Assembly: GCA_035998445.1 (NCBI GenBank)
Contig: DASYHQ010000041.1
Location: forward strand, 184,162 to 248,161
Source: Tepidisphaeraceae bacterium
Lineage (GTDB): Bacteria; Planctomycetota; Phycisphaerae; Tepidisphaerales; Tepidisphaeraceae
Direction: 5' to 3'
Length of the DNA stretch: 64,000 bases
A model generated the notes under the pieces. It ran no database searches. It was not told where the DNA came from and was given only the letters and a program-made list of their open reading frames with translations. Of the stretch, positions 7,473 to 17,367 are shown piece by piece; positions within the stretch are counted from its first letter, which is position 1, and the number at the start of each line of letters is the position of its first letter. The position numbers and the translations under genes were made by a program.

Positions 7473-9752
7473 CTAATCCGGCGCCACCGTCAACTGCTTC
7501 GTCACCGCGGCGAGGCAGGCGATGTCACTGCAGGGTTGGTACTGGAGCGCCAGCCGCAGCGGCGCCTTCGGCGGCGATGACAGGTGCAGCGCGATCGTTA
7601 TCTCGCCGGCGTACACCGGCAGCAGGTCCGGCGCGAACTCGAACTTCTGCTTGATCGATGGCGGGTAGTCGATCTGCGTGACCGTCGCACCATCGCCACC
7701 GGCGACCGAAAGCTGCGTGGCGACCAGGCCGGCGAGCGGTTCGTGGGCGTTGATGTGATAGCCGTCCATCACCGTCACGTTCAGCCACAACTCGGTCGGC
7801 GAGACCCAGACCGGTTGGATCGACAGCACGTCCGATGCGCTGGCCTGAAGCGACGCCGCGGGCGCGACCGCGCTCGGTGGTGCCGCAGCGGCGGTCAGGG
7901 TGTTGTCGCGGGTCGGCTTGACGTCGGCAGTGGCCCCGATCTCGATCGGCCCCTCCTGCCGCACGTACTTGGCGGCCGCCAGGATCATCGAACTCATGCC
8001 CTCGCCCATCTGCTCCATCTGCGGCGCGAATGCCGCGATCGTAGCGCGGGCGGTGGCGCCGTGACCGAGGTCCTGCATCACCATCGCGGCCATTGCGTTA
8101 CCGCTGGGCAGCGGGCTGTCGCCGGCCACCTTCTGGCGCACGGGCAGTTCGGACGAGTCGACGGCGGTGTAGAAGAAGCCGCCGTTCTTGTCGTCCTCGA
8201 ACTTCTGCACCATGTCGGTCGCGATCGTGGCGGCAGCGTCCTTCCAACCGTAGCGGCCGTCGGACTCGTGAAGCGCCATCAGCGCTTGGGCGAAGAAGGC
8301 GTAGTCGTCCAGAAAGCCCGCATACTTGGCCTTGCCGTCGCGGCTGGTGCGCAGCAGCGTGCCATCGGGCGTGCGGTGATGCGTGAGCAGGAAATTTGCC
8401 CCGCGAGCGGCCGCCTCGGTGTACCGCGGTTCGCTGAGCGTACGGCCGGCGATCGCCAGCGCGCGGATCATCAGCGCGTTCCAGCTGGTGATGATCTTCG
8501 TGTCCAGCATCGGCTGCTTGCGCGTGTTGCGCACTGCCTTCAGTTTGGCGCGCAACAAGGCAAGGCGGTCCTCCAACTCGTCATCTGGAAACTCGTCGAG
8601 GCAGAGGATGTTCTTGTCCGGATCCGATGGGTTGGGCCCGTGCGGGTCGGCGAAGTTCGGGCCGCGGTCGAGGCCGTACACGCGGTTGAACAGCCGCGCG
8701 TCGTCGGCGCTGCCCAGCGCCTCTTCGACCTCGGCCGGCGTCCAGAGGTACGACTCGCCTTCCTTGGCATCGGTCTCGGCGTCGAGGGCGGTGTAGAAGC
8801 CGCCGTCGGGCGAGGTCATCTCGCGCAGCACGAAATCGAACACGCCGCGCGCGATCTGCGCGTAGCGCGGCCGCTCGGTCTGACGGTACGCCTCGACGTA
8901 GGCATGGCCCAGCATCGCGTTGTCGTACAGCATGATCTCGAAGTGCGGCACCAGCCACTGCGCGTCGGTGCTGTAGCGGTGAAAGCCCCCGCCCAGGTGG
9001 TCGCGAATGCCGCCGAGCGCCATCGCGTCGAGCGTGTGGGCGACCATCGCCATCTGCTTGGGGTTGGGGTTGTAGAACAGGTGGTCCAGCAGCAGTTCGA
9101 GCAGCGTTTCACGGGGGAACTTGGGCGCGCTGCCGAATCCGCCGTACTGCGGGTCGTAGTCGGTCATGGAGTCGCGCACGACGCGGGCGATGAAGTCGTC
9201 GTCGATCGTCAGCGTTCGCTCGGCGGCGTGCGGCTGGGCGACCTGCTGGAGGATGTTGGCCAGCTGGCCGGCCGATTTCTCGACCTCGTCTTTTCGGTTC
9301 TGCCACGCGTCGTCTAGGCCCTGCAGCACGCTGACAAACCCGGGGCGGCCGTGGGCATCGGTGGGGGGGAAGTAGGTGCCGCCGTAGAACGGGCGCAAAT
9401 CGGGCGTGAGGAAGACGCTCATGGGCCACCCACCGTGCCGCGTCAGCACCTGCACGGCCGTCATGTACAGCGAGTCGACGTCGGGGCGTTCCTCGCGGTC
9501 CACCTTGATGTTGATGAACCGCTTGTTCATCTCGTCGGCGATCGACTCGACCTCGAAGCACTGGCGTTCCATCACGTGGCACCAGTAACAGGTGCTGTAA
9601 CCGACGGACAGGAAGATCGGCTTGTTCTGCGCCTTGGCCGCCTCGAAGGCTTCCCGGCCCCACGGGTACCAGTCGACCGGATTGTGCGCGTGCTGCAGCA
9701 GGTACGGCGAGGTCTCGTCGGCGAGTCGGTTCGTGTGCTTGTGATCTGCCAT
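7473..9752 (-). CDS. YyaL/SPATA20-family thioredoxin-domain protein (DUF255) fused to a DsbD-alpha-like domain
   Basis: Three parts are visible in 759 aa. The first is an N-terminal thioredoxin-fold DUF255 domain (1-170) starting [21 protein letters not shown] and containing the Cys pair in STCYWCHVM. The second is an alpha/alpha toroid region typical of the family (about 180-570). The third is a C-terminal beta-rich domain (about 645-759) ending with [17 protein letters not shown], which resembles the DsbD N-terminal (DsbD-alpha) domain. The first two parts are the normal length of the family; the last is an addition. No export signal is seen, although DsbD-alpha domains normally act in the periplasm. 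The function of the family in bacteria is not established; a redox role is an inference. Confidence 0.85.
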   Translation of the reverse strand: MADHKHTNRLADETSPYLLQHAHNPVDWYPWGREAFEAAKAQNKPIFLSVGYSTCYWCHVMERQCFEVESIADEMNKRFINIKVDREERPDVDSLYMTAVQVLTRHGGWPMSVFLTPDLRPFYGGTYFPPTDAHGRPGFVSVLQGLDDAWQNRKDEVEKSAGQLANILQQVAQPHAAERTLTIDDDFIARVVRDSMTDYDPQYGGFGSAPKFPRETLLELLLDHLFYNPNPKQMAMVAHTLDAMALGGIRDHLGGGFHRYSTDAQWLVPHFEIMLYDNAMLGHAYVEAYRQTERPRYAQIARGVFDFVLREMTSPDGGFYTALDAETDAKEGESYLWTPAEVEEALGSADDARLFNRVYGLDRGPNFADPHGPNPSDPDKNILCLDEFPDDELEDRLALLRAKLKAVRNTRKQPMLDTKIITSWNALMIRALAIAGRTLSEPRYTEAAARGANFLLTHHRTPDGTLLRTSRDGKAKYAGFLDDYAFFAQALMALHESDGRYGWKDAAATIATDMVQKFEDDKNGGFFYTAVDSSELPVRQKVAGDSPLPSGNAMAAMVMQDLGHGATARATIAAFAPQMEQMGEGMSSMILAAAKYVRQEGPIEIGATADVKPTRDNTLTAAAAPPSAVAPAASLQASASDVLSIQPVWVSPTELWLNVTVMDGYHINAHEPLAGLVATQLSVAGGDGATVTQIDYPPSIKQKFEFAPDLLPVYAGEITIALHLSSPPKAPLRLALQYQPCSDIACLAAVTKQLTVAPD

Positions 9753-9784
9753 GTCTACGCGCTCCTTTGCGTCCTTCGCTCCGG

Positions 9785-9809
9785 TCCCCTCTCAGTTCGG
9801 GAGAGGGAG
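9785..9809. repeat. Half element of the CTCTCCCGG inverted-repeat family
   Basis: CCCCTCTCAGTTCGGGAGAG is a single hairpin arm of the family whose complete copies are at 14204, 21285, 25729, 37420, 42032 and 55979. It lies between rtcB and the upstream YyaL-like gene. Confidence 0.6.
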
Positions 9810-9818
9810 CAAGAGTCG

Positions 9819-11213
9819 CTAATCTTCCGGCTTCTCGCCCGCCGGGGCCATCTTGACGATCTTGGGGTCGAAACGGGCCAGCACGTCGACCAGGTCGGCC
9901 TGCTGCGCCATCACTTCGTTGATGTCCTTGTAGGCGCCGGGCGCCTCATCGATGCCGGCCGACAGCAGCTTCACGCCCTGGCGCTCGAACTGTTCCTTGT
10001 AGTGCGCCCAGCGGAACTTTTCCTTGGCGGCGGTGCGGCTCATGCGGCGGCCGGCGCCGTGGCTGGCGCTGGCGAGCGATTCCGGCACGCCGCGCCCGCG
10101 CACGACGAACCCCGGCGCTGCCATCGAACCGGGGATGACGCCCAGCACGCCCTTGCCCGCCGGCGTGGCGCCCTTGCGGTGGACGATGACGTCGCGCCCG
10201 CCGTGGCGTTCCTTCCAGGCGAAGTTGTGGTGATTCTCCACGCCTGCGATCACCTCCGCGTCGAGCGCCTTCGTGATCTTCTTATGAATGACGGCATGAT
10301 TGGCTGCCGCGTACTCGCCCATCAGGTTCATGGCGGCGAAGTATTCCTGACCGGCGTCGCTGTCCAGGTCCAACCAAGCCAACCGCCGCAGTTGCGGCGG
10401 CAATTCCGGGTGCTTGTCCATCGCCAGCTTCGAGTAATAGTCGGCAATGGCCGCCCCCGTGCCGCGCGAGCCCGAGTGCGTCAGCAGCGCCAGATGCTCG
10501 CCAGCGGGCAGGCCGTCGGCATCTTCCTTCACGGTAAGGATGCCGAACTCGGCAAAGTGGTTGCCCGAGCCGCTCGTGCCCAACTGGGCGCTCGCCTTGT
10601 CGAAGTTCTTCCGCGCAATGGGCGACACTGACCAGTCGGCCTCCAGCACGGGGTGGTCGGCGCGCTTGCGCAGCTCGCCACCGGTACCGAAGACGGTCTC
10701 GCGCTCCAGCGCGCGCTCGAGCGTGGCCGATAGGCGGTGCAGGTCTTTGGCGGGGATGTCGAAGACCGTCAGCCGCATGCGGCAGGCGATGTCGACGCCG
10801 ACGGCGTAGGGGATGATCGCGTTCTCCGTCGCCAGCACGCCCCCGATCGGCAGGCCGTATCCCTGGTGCGCATCGGGCATCAGCGCCCCCGAGACCGCCA
10901 CGGGCAACTGCGCGGCGTTCTTCATCTGATCGAGCGCGCCCGCCTCTAGCCCTTCGCCCCAAATGCGGTACGGCGCAGGCTCCGCCCGTGGCACGTAGGT
11001 GCTGCGGCGGGCATCCTGGTCGATCAGCGCCTGCGCCAGCATCGCCCAGTGCGTGTGTTCCTTGTAGGCGTTGGGCTCGCGCAGGATCGCCAGCAGATCG
11101 CTTTCGATGACGTGCTTGCCCGCCGTGCCGCGGAGCTGCTTGATGAGTTCGAGCGCCACGCCGATGGAGGGGCCGGGCTTGTAACCGAGGTCTAGTAGGT
11201 CGCGGGCCTTCAT
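9819..11213 (-). CDS. rtcB: RNA-splicing ligase RtcB
   Basis: A GTP- and Mn-dependent ligase joining 2',3'-cyclic phosphate or 3'-phosphate RNA ends to 5'-OH ends, used in RNA repair. The 464-aa protein shows PDAHQGYGLPIGGVLAT, DIACRMRLT, GTSGSGNHFAEFG, THSGSRGTG, AANHAVIHKK, the ENHHNFAW segment around the guanylated His, IVHRKGATPAGKG, and SASHGAGRRMSR near the end. These cover all the metal and nucleotide motifs of the family. The frame extends 126 bp upstream, but homology starts with MKARDLLDLGY and a TACGAT hexamer nine bases before that ATG supports it. No archease gene is adjacent. Confidence 0.95.
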   Translation of the reverse strand: MKARDLLDLGYKPGPSIGVALELIKQLRGTAGKHVIESDLLAILREPNAYKEHTHWAMLAQALIDQDARRSTYVPRAEPAPYRIWGEGLEAGALDQMKNAAQLPVAVSGALMPDAHQGYGLPIGGVLATENAIIPYAVGVDIACRMRLTVFDIPAKDLHRLSATLERALERETVFGTGGELRKRADHPVLEADWSVSPIARKNFDKASAQLGTSGSGNHFAEFGILTVKEDADGLPAGEHLALLTHSGSRGTGAAIADYYSKLAMDKHPELPPQLRRLAWLDLDSDAGQEYFAAMNLMGEYAAANHAVIHKKITKALDAEVIAGVENHHNFAWKERHGGRDVIVHRKGATPAGKGVLGVIPGSMAAPGFVVRGRGVPESLASASHGAGRRMSRTAAKEKFRWAHYKEQFERQGVKLLSAGIDEAPGAYKDINEVMAQQADLVDVLARFDPKIVKMAPAGEKPED

Positions 11214-11222
11214 GATGGGGTT

Positions 11223-11228
11223 ATCGTA
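11223..11228 (-). promoter_or_regulatory. -10-like hexamer TACGAT ahead of rtcB
   Basis: Read on the minus strand, TACGAT lies nine nucleotides before the rtcB ATG, leaving room for no more than a one- to three-base leader. Confidence 0.35.
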
Positions 11229-11334
11229 GTCGATGCAGGCACGGGCGCGAGGGCGGAAAGGATGACTTTTGCAGAGGAACCTGCACGCTTGCTGGCACTC
11301 GACACTCACTCCTTCTGTAGCCTCGGGCGCACTT

Positions 11335-11435
11335 GTCATCCCGATGGGAGCCTTGGCGACCTGAGGGATCTCGACTAACTCACAATGCGCGCCGTGGGAG
11401 ATCCCTCAGGTCGGCAAGCCTCCCATCGGGATGAC
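11335..11435. repeat. Inverted repeat of the GTCATCCCGATGGGAG family, copy 1
   Basis: GTCATCCCGATGGGAGCCTT and the inverse ending CTCCCATCGGGATGAC flank a middle with GAGGGATCTCGA and its complement. Relatives are at 45349 (inside ade), 48226 and 57983, with a partial copy near 22986-23066. Confidence 0.85.
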
Positions 11436-11459
11436 GGCTGACGTGGGTGCCGCAATGGC

Positions 11460-12569
11460 TCACGAGATCGTCAGCGTCGGCCCCTTTGCCTGCGCGTTCT
11501 GCCGGGCGACTTCTTCGGCCAGCCGGGTCGCGACGGCCTCCAGCGAGTCCTTCAGCTTCGGGTTCCCCTCGAAGTTGGCGTGGGGTCGGCCGGTGTCGCT
11601 GTTGACGCGCAGTTCGGTGAACATCGGGATGGCGCCCAGGTACGGCATGCCCAGTTGGCCCGCGACGCGCTCGGTGCCGCCGCGACCGAAGATGTCGTGT
11701 TCGCGGCCAGATTCATCGATGAAGTAGCTCATGTTTTCGATCATGCCCAGCACTGGTGCGCCAAGCTGTTGGAACATGCGCACCGCGCGAATGGCGTCGT
11801 CCAGCGCCACCTGCTGCGGCGTGGCGACGACCACCGCGCCGGTGATCGACAGCAACTGGCAGAGCGTGAGCGGCACGTCGCCGGTGCCGGGGGGCAGGTC
11901 GACAACGAGGTAGTCCAAATCGGGCCATTCGGTGTTATCCAGCAGCAGTTGCTTGAACGCGCCGTGAGCCATGGGGCCGCGCCAGATGAGGGGCTTGTCT
12001 TCTTCCACGAGCGCGCCGATGGTAACGACGTGCAGGCCGTGGACCTGGAACGGCAGCATCTTGTTGCCCCGCACGCGGGGGGCCTGGCCCTTGATCGCCA
12101 GCATGGTGGGGAGCGACGGGCCATAGATGTCGCCATCCATCAGGCCGACGCGCGCGCCGGTGCGCTGCAGTGCAACAGCGAGGTTGACGGCGACCGTGCT
12201 CTTGCCCACGCCCCCCTTGCCCGCGCCGACGGCGATGATCGTCCTCACCTGTGGCAGCACGCTGCGCGCGCCCTGCCCCGGCGCGGCGGGTCCCGCCGCG
12301 GGCGACTGGCCGCCACCGGGTCGGGCGCTCGGCGGGCGGGCGGTGATGTTCAGCTGCACGTTGCCGGCGTTGATCTTGTCCAGCGCCGCCCGCACGCTGC
12401 GCTCGATCTGCTGCTGTCCCACCGCCGACGCCAGCTCCAGCGTGATGCGGACGGCGTCGCAGTCGACCACGACCTCCTTCACGAGGTTCAGCGTGACGAT
12501 GTCCTTGTACAGTTCCGGGTCCTGCACCGTCCGCAACGCGGCGATGACTTGTTCGCGATCAATGGCCAT
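11460..12569 (-). CDS. mrp: Mrp/ApbC-type iron-sulfur cluster carrier ATPase
   Basis: A P-loop ATPase of the Mrp/NBP35 group, thought to carry and deliver [4Fe-4S] clusters in the cytoplasm. It is 369 aa long: an N-terminal MIP18/DUF59 domain (1-80, VQDPELYKDIVTLNLV), a Gly/Pro-rich linker, then the ATPase with the deviant Walker A GAGKGGVGKST (115-125), DGDIYGPSLPTML, DLPPGTGDVPLTL and IENMSYF. The CPxC cluster-binding pair that usually follows MSYF is absent: the sequence reads IDESGREHDIFGRGG. The start at 12569 fits the DUF59 domain and a TATAAT six bases upstream. Confidence 0.92.
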   Translation of the reverse strand: MAIDREQVIAALRTVQDPELYKDIVTLNLVKEVVVDCDAVRITLELASAVGQQQIERSVRAALDKINAGNVQLNITARPPSARPGGGQSPAAGPAAPGQGARSVLPQVRTIIAVGAGKGGVGKSTVAVNLAVALQRTGARVGLMDGDIYGPSLPTMLAIKGQAPRVRGNKMLPFQVHGLHVVTIGALVEEDKPLIWRGPMAHGAFKQLLLDNTEWPDLDYLVVDLPPGTGDVPLTLCQLLSITGAVVVATPQQVALDDAIRAVRMFQQLGAPVLGMIENMSYFIDESGREHDIFGRGGTERVAGQLGMPYLGAIPMFTELRVNSDTGRPHANFEGNPKLKDSLEAVATRLAEEVARQNAQAKGPTLTIS

Positions 12570-12575
12570 GCCGCG

Positions 12576-12581
12576 ATTATA
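12576..12581 (-). promoter_or_regulatory. -10 hexamer TATAAT, leaderless mrp
   Basis: A consensus TATAAT on the minus strand is followed by CGCGGC and then the mrp ATG, so the transcript would start at the initiation codon. Confidence 0.55.
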
Positions 12582-12630
12582 GGGCACGTGAGCGAGGATG
12601 GAACCGTGCGGCATTATGCGGGGCTCTTCA

Positions 12631-12768
12631 CGTAGCATGGGCGTCTCGCCCACGCCTGCGGATTGGAACGAGCGTCGCGATTAGTGGCCGACAGCGCCGC
12701 TCGAACGGTAATCCACTAATAAGACTTCTGGCCTCACCACAGGCGTGGGTGGGACGCCCATGCTACGT
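12631..12768. repeat. REP-like double-hairpin element, copy D
   Basis: CGTAGCATGGGCGTCTCGCC at 12631 and the inverse GGGACGCCCATGCTACG to 12767. Its ends carry the compensating change GTAGC/GCTAC instead of GTGGC/GCCAC, so the pairing between the two arms is conserved. Confidence 0.85.
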
Positions 12769-12885
12769 GCGGAGCGGAATACCTGTCGAAGAACTCCGCA
12801 GGATCCCAACGGCGCAGGCTCGGCCGATCGCACAACTTCTTATGGGACAAGTCGATTTTACCATACCCGACGCGAGCCCAGCCCA

Positions 12886-12891
12886 TATGAT
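12886..12891 (+). promoter_or_regulatory. -10-like hexamer TATGAT, leaderless cardiolipin synthase gene
   Basis: TATGAT, then AAACCC, then ATG at 12898. This supports that start over the in-frame codons further upstream, which lie in repeat DNA. Confidence 0.5.
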
Positions 12892-12897
12892 AAACCC

Positions 12898-14193
12898 ATG
12901 CCGACCGCGGAAGAGGCAAATCCCGACACCACCTGGCAAGCCGCCACGGCGTTGCCCGTGGCCGACTGCGCCGGGCCGCACGATGGCGAGGCGGGCACCA
13001 GTTCGGGCGTCAACATTCGGCCGGGCAGCGACGACGACGGGTGGATCGTGCCCGAACCGGTCGAGCTGGCCGACGGATCGCACGTCCGACTGTACAAGGA
13101 CGGCGAGGCGCTGCACGCGGGCCTGAACGCCATCCGCCAGGCGAAGCGCCGCATCTGCCTGCAGTCGTACATCTTTGCCGACGACGAGACGGGCCACACG
13201 TTCGCCGATTTGCTCTGCCAGCGCGCCCAGCTGGGGGTGAAGGTCTTCGTCATCTTCGACTCGTTCGGCTCGCTGACGCCCGCGGTGCTATGGCGGGAAA
13301 AGCCGGCGATGTTCGACCGTATGCGCCGCGCCGGCGTGCGCGTTCACGAGTTCCACCCGTTCCGCCCGTGGGAGGGCAACTCGAGCTGGCGGCCGTTGAA
13401 CCGCGACCATCGCAAGGTGCTCATCTGCGACGACGACGTCGCCGGCATGGGCGGGCTGAACGTCGGCCAGGAGTATGCCGGGTCTTGGGTGATCAAGAGC
13501 AAGACCAAGTGCGACCCGTGGCGCGACAACGCGATCGGCGTGCGCGGGCCGGCGGTGCGGCAACTGCTGCACGCCTTCGCGCGGGCCTGGAACTACGGTG
13601 TGCACGGCGGGCCGATCCGCCGGGCGGAATACCGCTGCAACCTGCGCGAGGGTGACTTCGGTGTGCTGGCGAGCGTGCCGACGATCCACAGCCCGCTGCG
13701 ACCGTTCTTCGTCGACTTGCTGACGAACGCGCGCACGAGCATCGACATGACGATGGCCTACTTCGCGCCCGACGACGACCTGGTCGGCGCGCTGCTGAAG
13801 GCCGCCAAGCGCGGCGCGCGGGTGCGACTAATGCTGCCCAGCCGCAGCGACGTGAAGGCGCTGATCATCGCGGCCCGCTCGTTCTACGAGCGCCTGATGG
13901 ACGCCGGCATCGAGATCTACGAGCGCCAGGGCGTCGTGCTGCACGCCAAGACGATGTGCGTCGACGGCTACACGTCGATCGTCGGCTCGGCGAACCTGGA
14001 CACGCGCAGCATCGAGTTCAACCTCGAACTGTCGGCCATCATTCGTAACGCCGAGTTCGGCCAGCAGATGCGCGATTTGTTCGACAACGACGTCCGCTAC
14101 GCCCACCGGATCGACCCCGACGTGTGGCGCTCGCGGCCGTACCGGGATCGGATGATCCAGTGGATGGTCAGCCGGGCGCGATACCTGTTGTGA
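12898..14193 (+). CDS. Phospholipase D-family cardiolipin synthase
   Basis: Likely makes cardiolipin or a related phospholipid by phosphatidyl transfer. The 431-aa protein has two HKD motifs: HRKVLICDDD at about 171-180 and HAKTMCVDG at about 349-357, followed by SANLDTRS. Between them are the usual GGLNVGQEYAG and AYFAPDDDLVGAL segments. There is no N-terminal transmembrane hairpin of the ClsA type; instead about 60 disordered residues precede the first domain, as in shorter ClsB/ClsC-like proteins. The gene stands alone, between two repeats. Confidence 0.88.
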   Translation: MPTAEEANPDTTWQAATALPVADCAGPHDGEAGTSSGVNIRPGSDDDGWIVPEPVELADGSHVRLYKDGEALHAGLNAIRQAKRRICLQSYIFADDETGHTFADLLCQRAQLGVKVFVIFDSFGSLTPAVLWREKPAMFDRMRRAGVRVHEFHPFRPWEGNSSWRPLNRDHRKVLICDDDVAGMGGLNVGQEYAGSWVIKSKTKCDPWRDNAIGVRGPAVRQLLHAFARAWNYGVHGGPIRRAEYRCNLREGDFGVLASVPTIHSPLRPFFVDLLTNARTSIDMTMAYFAPDDDLVGALLKAAKRGARVRLMLPSRSDVKALIIAARSFYERLMDAGIEIYERQGVVLHAKTMCVDGYTSIVGSANLDTRSIEFNLELSAIIRNAEFGQQMRDLFDNDVRYAHRIDPDVWRSRPYRDRMIQWMVSRARYLL

Positions 14194-14203
14194 GTTTCTC
14201 TTG

Positions 14204-14317
14204 CCCCTCTCCCGGTACGCCGGGAGAGGCTGGGTGAGGGTGATTCGTACTTCCGAGTATCGTCAGCAGTGCGAAATCACCCTCACCCTAACCCTCTCCC
14301 GGAGTACCGGGAGAGGG
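14204..14317. repeat. CTCTCCCGG-family inverted-repeat element, solo copy
   Basis: Two arms of about 44 bp, each with its own hairpin (CTCTCCCGGTAC..GGGAGAG) followed by GGGTGAGGGTGATT, face each other across a spacer of about 26 bp. These are the same arms that enclose the DUF559 gene at 42032-42516. Confidence 0.85.
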
Positions 14318-14324
14318 AACTGAA

Positions 14325-15479
14325 TCACCGCCCCCTTACCTGCTTCCTATATGCCCCCGGCGTGTTGCCCACCTCATCCCCGAACACCACGGTGAAATAG
14401 CTGGCCGTCGAGAACCCGCTGGCGGTGGCGATCTGGGGGATCGTCAGTTCCGTCTCGCTCAGCAGTTGCTTGGCGCGCTCGATCCGACATCGCTTGATCT
14501 CGTCGAACACGCTGCGGCCCAGCACGGCGCGGAACCGGCGCTCGAGCTGGCGGCGCGAGATGACGACCGAGCGCGACACATCGTCGACCGAAATATTGGC
14601 CGCGGCGTGGTCCCGGATGTATCGCACGGCGGCGGCGACGTCGCGGTCGTTGATCGCCAGCACGTCGGTCGATTGCCGCGTGATGATGCCGGTGGGGGGG
14701 ATCTGCATCCGGCTTGGCGGCACGCGCTCGCCCGACAGCATGCGCTCCAGCAGCGCCGCCGCCTCGAAGCCGATGCGGTCGGTCGCCATATTGATGCTGG
14801 AGAGCGGCGGGAAGGCCAGGCTCTGAATGAGGTCGTCGTTGTCGACGCCCAGGATCGCGACCTCGTCGGGTACCTTCACCCGGTGCGCGCGGCACTGGTC
14901 GAGCACCGCCAGCGCCGCCGAGTCCGTCGCCGCCATTACGGCCAGGGGGCGCGGCAGGCGGAACAGCGCGGTCGACAGGTCGGCCTCGGTCGCGATCAGC
15001 TCGTTGCTATTGTTGGTTTCCGATAATCGCTGCGAAAAGGCCTTGTGTCGCAATCTCGCGAACTGTCGATCGACCGGCGAGTAGAACGCGAAGCTGCGGA
15101 AGCCCAGGCGCAGGAAATAGTCGGCCCCGGTGCGGCCGACCGACAGGTCGTCGGCGACCACGGAGGGCATGTCCGCCTCGCCGAGGGCGCTGGAGATGTT
15201 GACCACCGGCACACCGGCCCGGTGGAGGTCGGCCGCAATGTCGGGCGACAACGCCTGCACGATCCAACCGTCAAATTCCGCAGGGGAATCCAACCCGCCC
15301 CAGCTGTTTACCCCTTGGACCTTGCATTCCCACGACTTCGTGAAGGCAAAGCTGGAGATCCCGCGCAACACGCCGCGCGAGTAACCACCCATGTTGTTGA
15401 CCATGACGGCAATGCGCTTTGCGCGGCCCACCGAGGGTGTCGCGGCGTCCGGTAACCGTGCTGGCGAGGCTTTGGCCAT
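14325..15479 (-). CDS. XylR-like AraC-family transcriptional regulator
   Basis: The 384-aa protein combines a LacI/periplasmic-binding-type sensor domain (20-275: [39 protein letters not shown]) with a C-terminal AraC double helix-turn-helix (about 285-382: [39 protein letters not shown]). This is the XylR architecture, which in E. coli answers to D-xylose. The divergently placed neighbour makes UDP-xylose, but no sugar catabolic genes are nearby, so the ligand is unknown. A weak TAACTT lies six bases before the ATG. Confidence 0.88.
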   Translation of the reverse strand: MAKASPARLPDAATPSVGRAKRIAVMVNNMGGYSRGVLRGISSFAFTKSWECKVQGVNSWGGLDSPAEFDGWIVQALSPDIAADLHRAGVPVVNISSALGEADMPSVVADDLSVGRTGADYFLRLGFRSFAFYSPVDRQFARLRHKAFSQRLSETNNSNELIATEADLSTALFRLPRPLAVMAATDSAALAVLDQCRAHRVKVPDEVAILGVDNDDLIQSLAFPPLSSINMATDRIGFEAAALLERMLSGERVPPSRMQIPPTGIITRQSTDVLAINDRDVAAAVRYIRDHAAANISVDDVSRSVVISRRQLERRFRAVLGRSVFDEIKRCRIERAKQLLSETELTIPQIATASGFSTASYFTVVFGDEVGNTPGAYRKQVRGR

Positions 15480-15537
15480 GTCGCAAAGTTAAAAAGCTTC
15501 GGCGGAAAGTTCAATCGTCACGCGTGCGTTTGCAATG

Positions 15538-15543
15538 TATGTT
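15538..15543 (+). promoter_or_regulatory. -10-like hexamer TATGTT ahead of uxs
   Basis: TATGTT lies seven nucleotides before the ATG at 15551, with no Shine-Dalgarno between. Confidence 0.35.
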
Positions 15544-15550
15544 TCTCACC

Positions 15551-16507
15551 ATGCGAATTCTTATCTCCGGTGCGGCTGGCTTCCTGGCGTCCCATCTGAC
15601 CGACCTCCTGCTTGGGCAGGGACACGAGGTCGTCGGCATGGATAACTTCATCACGGGCAAGCCCGAGAACATCAAGCACCTCGAAGGCAACAAGAAGTAC
15701 ACGTTCATCAAGCGCGACGTGATCGACTCTGTCGCCATCGACGGCCCCGTCGACCGCATCTACCACATGGCCAGCCCGGCCAGCCCGATCGGCTACGTGA
15801 AGCACCAGATCGCCACGCTGAAGGTCAACAGCGAGGGCACCTGGAAGCTGTTGGAACTGGCCGAGCAGAAGAAGGGTCGCTTCCTCATGGCCAGCACGTC
15901 CGAGTGCTACGGTGACCCGGCCGTCCACCCGCAGCCCGAGAGCTACTGGGGCAACGTGAACCCGATCGGCATGCGCAGCATGTACGACGAGGCCAAGCGT
16001 TTCAGCGAGGCCTGCACGATGGCCTACCACCGCGAGCGCGGCGTGGCCACCCGGCTCATCCGCATCTTCAACACCTACGGCCCGCGCATGGACCCCTACG
16101 ACGGCCGCGTGGTCATCAGCTTCATCCGTCAGGCGCTGAACAACGAGCCGCTCACCGTGTTCGGCGATGGCATGCAGACGCGCAGCCTTTGCTACGTCTC
16201 TGACCTCGTCCGCGGCATCAACCTGACGATGGAGAGCGACTTCGTCGAGCCGATCAACCTCGGCAACCCGAACGAGCTGACGATCCTGGATATCGCCAAG
16301 GAGATCTTGGCGCTGATCCCCGAAAGCACGAGCAAGATCATTCACCAGGCGATGCCGCCCGATGATCCGAAGGTCCGCAAGCCCGACATCAGCCGCGCCA
16401 AGGCGATCCTCGGCTGGGAACCGGTGGTCACCCGCACCGAAGGTCTCGGCAAGATGATCGAGTTCTACCGCGACACCCTCGCGAAGAAGCCCCACGTGGC
16501 GGCGTAA
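15551..16507 (+). CDS. uxs: UDP-glucuronate decarboxylase (UDP-xylose synthase)
   Basis: An extended short-chain dehydrogenase converting UDP-glucuronate to UDP-xylose with bound NAD. The 318-aa protein has the Rossmann motif [10 protein letters not shown] (7-16), [43 protein letters not shown] and the catalytic YDEAK, then [36 protein letters not shown] and GPRM.P.DGRVVS.F are characteristic of UXS rather than of other UDP-sugar epimerases. An alternative ATG twelve bases upstream is possible. A strong terminator follows. Confidence 0.9.
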   Translation: MRILISGAAGFLASHLTDLLLGQGHEVVGMDNFITGKPENIKHLEGNKKYTFIKRDVIDSVAIDGPVDRIYHMASPASPIGYVKHQIATLKVNSEGTWKLLELAEQKKGRFLMASTSECYGDPAVHPQPESYWGNVNPIGMRSMYDEAKRFSEACTMAYHRERGVATRLIRIFNTYGPRMDPYDGRVVISFIRQALNNEPLTVFGDGMQTRSLCYVSDLVRGINLTMESDFVEPINLGNPNELTILDIAKEILALIPESTSKIIHQAMPPDDPKVRKPDISRAKAILGWEPVVTRTEGLGKMIEFYRDTLAKKPHVAA

Positions 16508-16532
16508 GGCTGACCCTGGCGGAACTGCCAAG

Positions 16533-16568
16533 GCGGAAGCCGGACTCACCCACCGGCTTCCGCTTTTT
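16533..16568 (+). terminator. Rho-independent terminator after uxs
   Basis: GCGGAAGCCGG, a nine-base loop, CCGGCTTCCGC, then TTTTT: an 11-bp perfect stem with a U-tract. Confidence 0.9.
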
Positions 16569-16614
16569 CATGCGCTATAGGTGCGGCGGTTGATGCTTAA
16601 TGCGTGGTATCGCT

Positions 16615-17278
16615 CTTCTGTAGGACAGGCATTCCTGCCTGTCTCTCCCCCCGTCTGCCTCTCCCCCCCCCGTATTCGCTTTGCCTCTCTTCTGTGGCAC
16701 AGGCATTCTTGCCTGTGTCTCTTCTCATGCGTTGCGCCGTCACAGATGCAAAAGAGACGCGAAGGCGCGAAGGCGCGAAGCAAGACGCGAAGGAGGATCG
16801 AAAAGGGAACGCGGCCTCGTGTCGGGACGGCGGTCTGGGTAACGCAAAACGCGAATTTGTGCACCATTTTGCACCATTGTGCACCATCAGGTGAGGACGA
16901 TGGGGGGCCACGACGGCTCGCACGTCAGCTATTCGGTTGTCAAAGATCACGCTATCCATCTCTACGGACGCGCTGCGCGATTGAGGTGGAACCAGCGCAA
17001 CGCGCTCCGCATTTCTTCGCATCCTACTTCGCGCCTTCGCGACTTCGCGTCTCTTCCTCTGCCTAATCGCGGCTAGCGCCGCGCGGCAGACGAAGATGTC
17101 CGCCGGACCAAAGGCATAAGACACAGGAGAGACAGATAAGAATGTCCGTCCCACCAGCAAAGGCAAAGACAGAAGAGACACAGGCAAGAATGCCTGTGCC
17201 ACAGAAGAGAGGCAGAGAGAATACGGGGGGAGAGGCGGACAGGGGGAGAGACAGGCAGGAATGCCTGTCCTACAGAAG
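16615..17278. repeat. Composite element of concentric nested inverted repeats, copy 2
   Basis: Same order of arms as the copy at 907-1525: TAGGACAGGCATTCCTGCC outside, GTGGCACAGGCATTCTTGCC next, then GGACGGACATTC-type and GAGACGCGAAGGCGCGAAG-type arms, and the same core (16850-17000) with repeated TGCACCATT and TTGTCAAAGATCACGCTATC. It fills nearly all of the 16569-17367 gap; I see no gene in it. Confidence 0.85.
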
Positions 17279-17367
17279 AGGGGAAGCCGCGGGCCAGACG
17301 AGAACAGGGGCGGGCCGGGTGGCCTGCCCCTGGGGCGTTGCTCGGAATGGGCGTCACCGCTGAAAGA

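Noticed and set aside
7584..9317. A 577-codon plus-strand open frame
   Set aside because: Antisense shadow of the YyaL-like gene, with no domain and no start signal.
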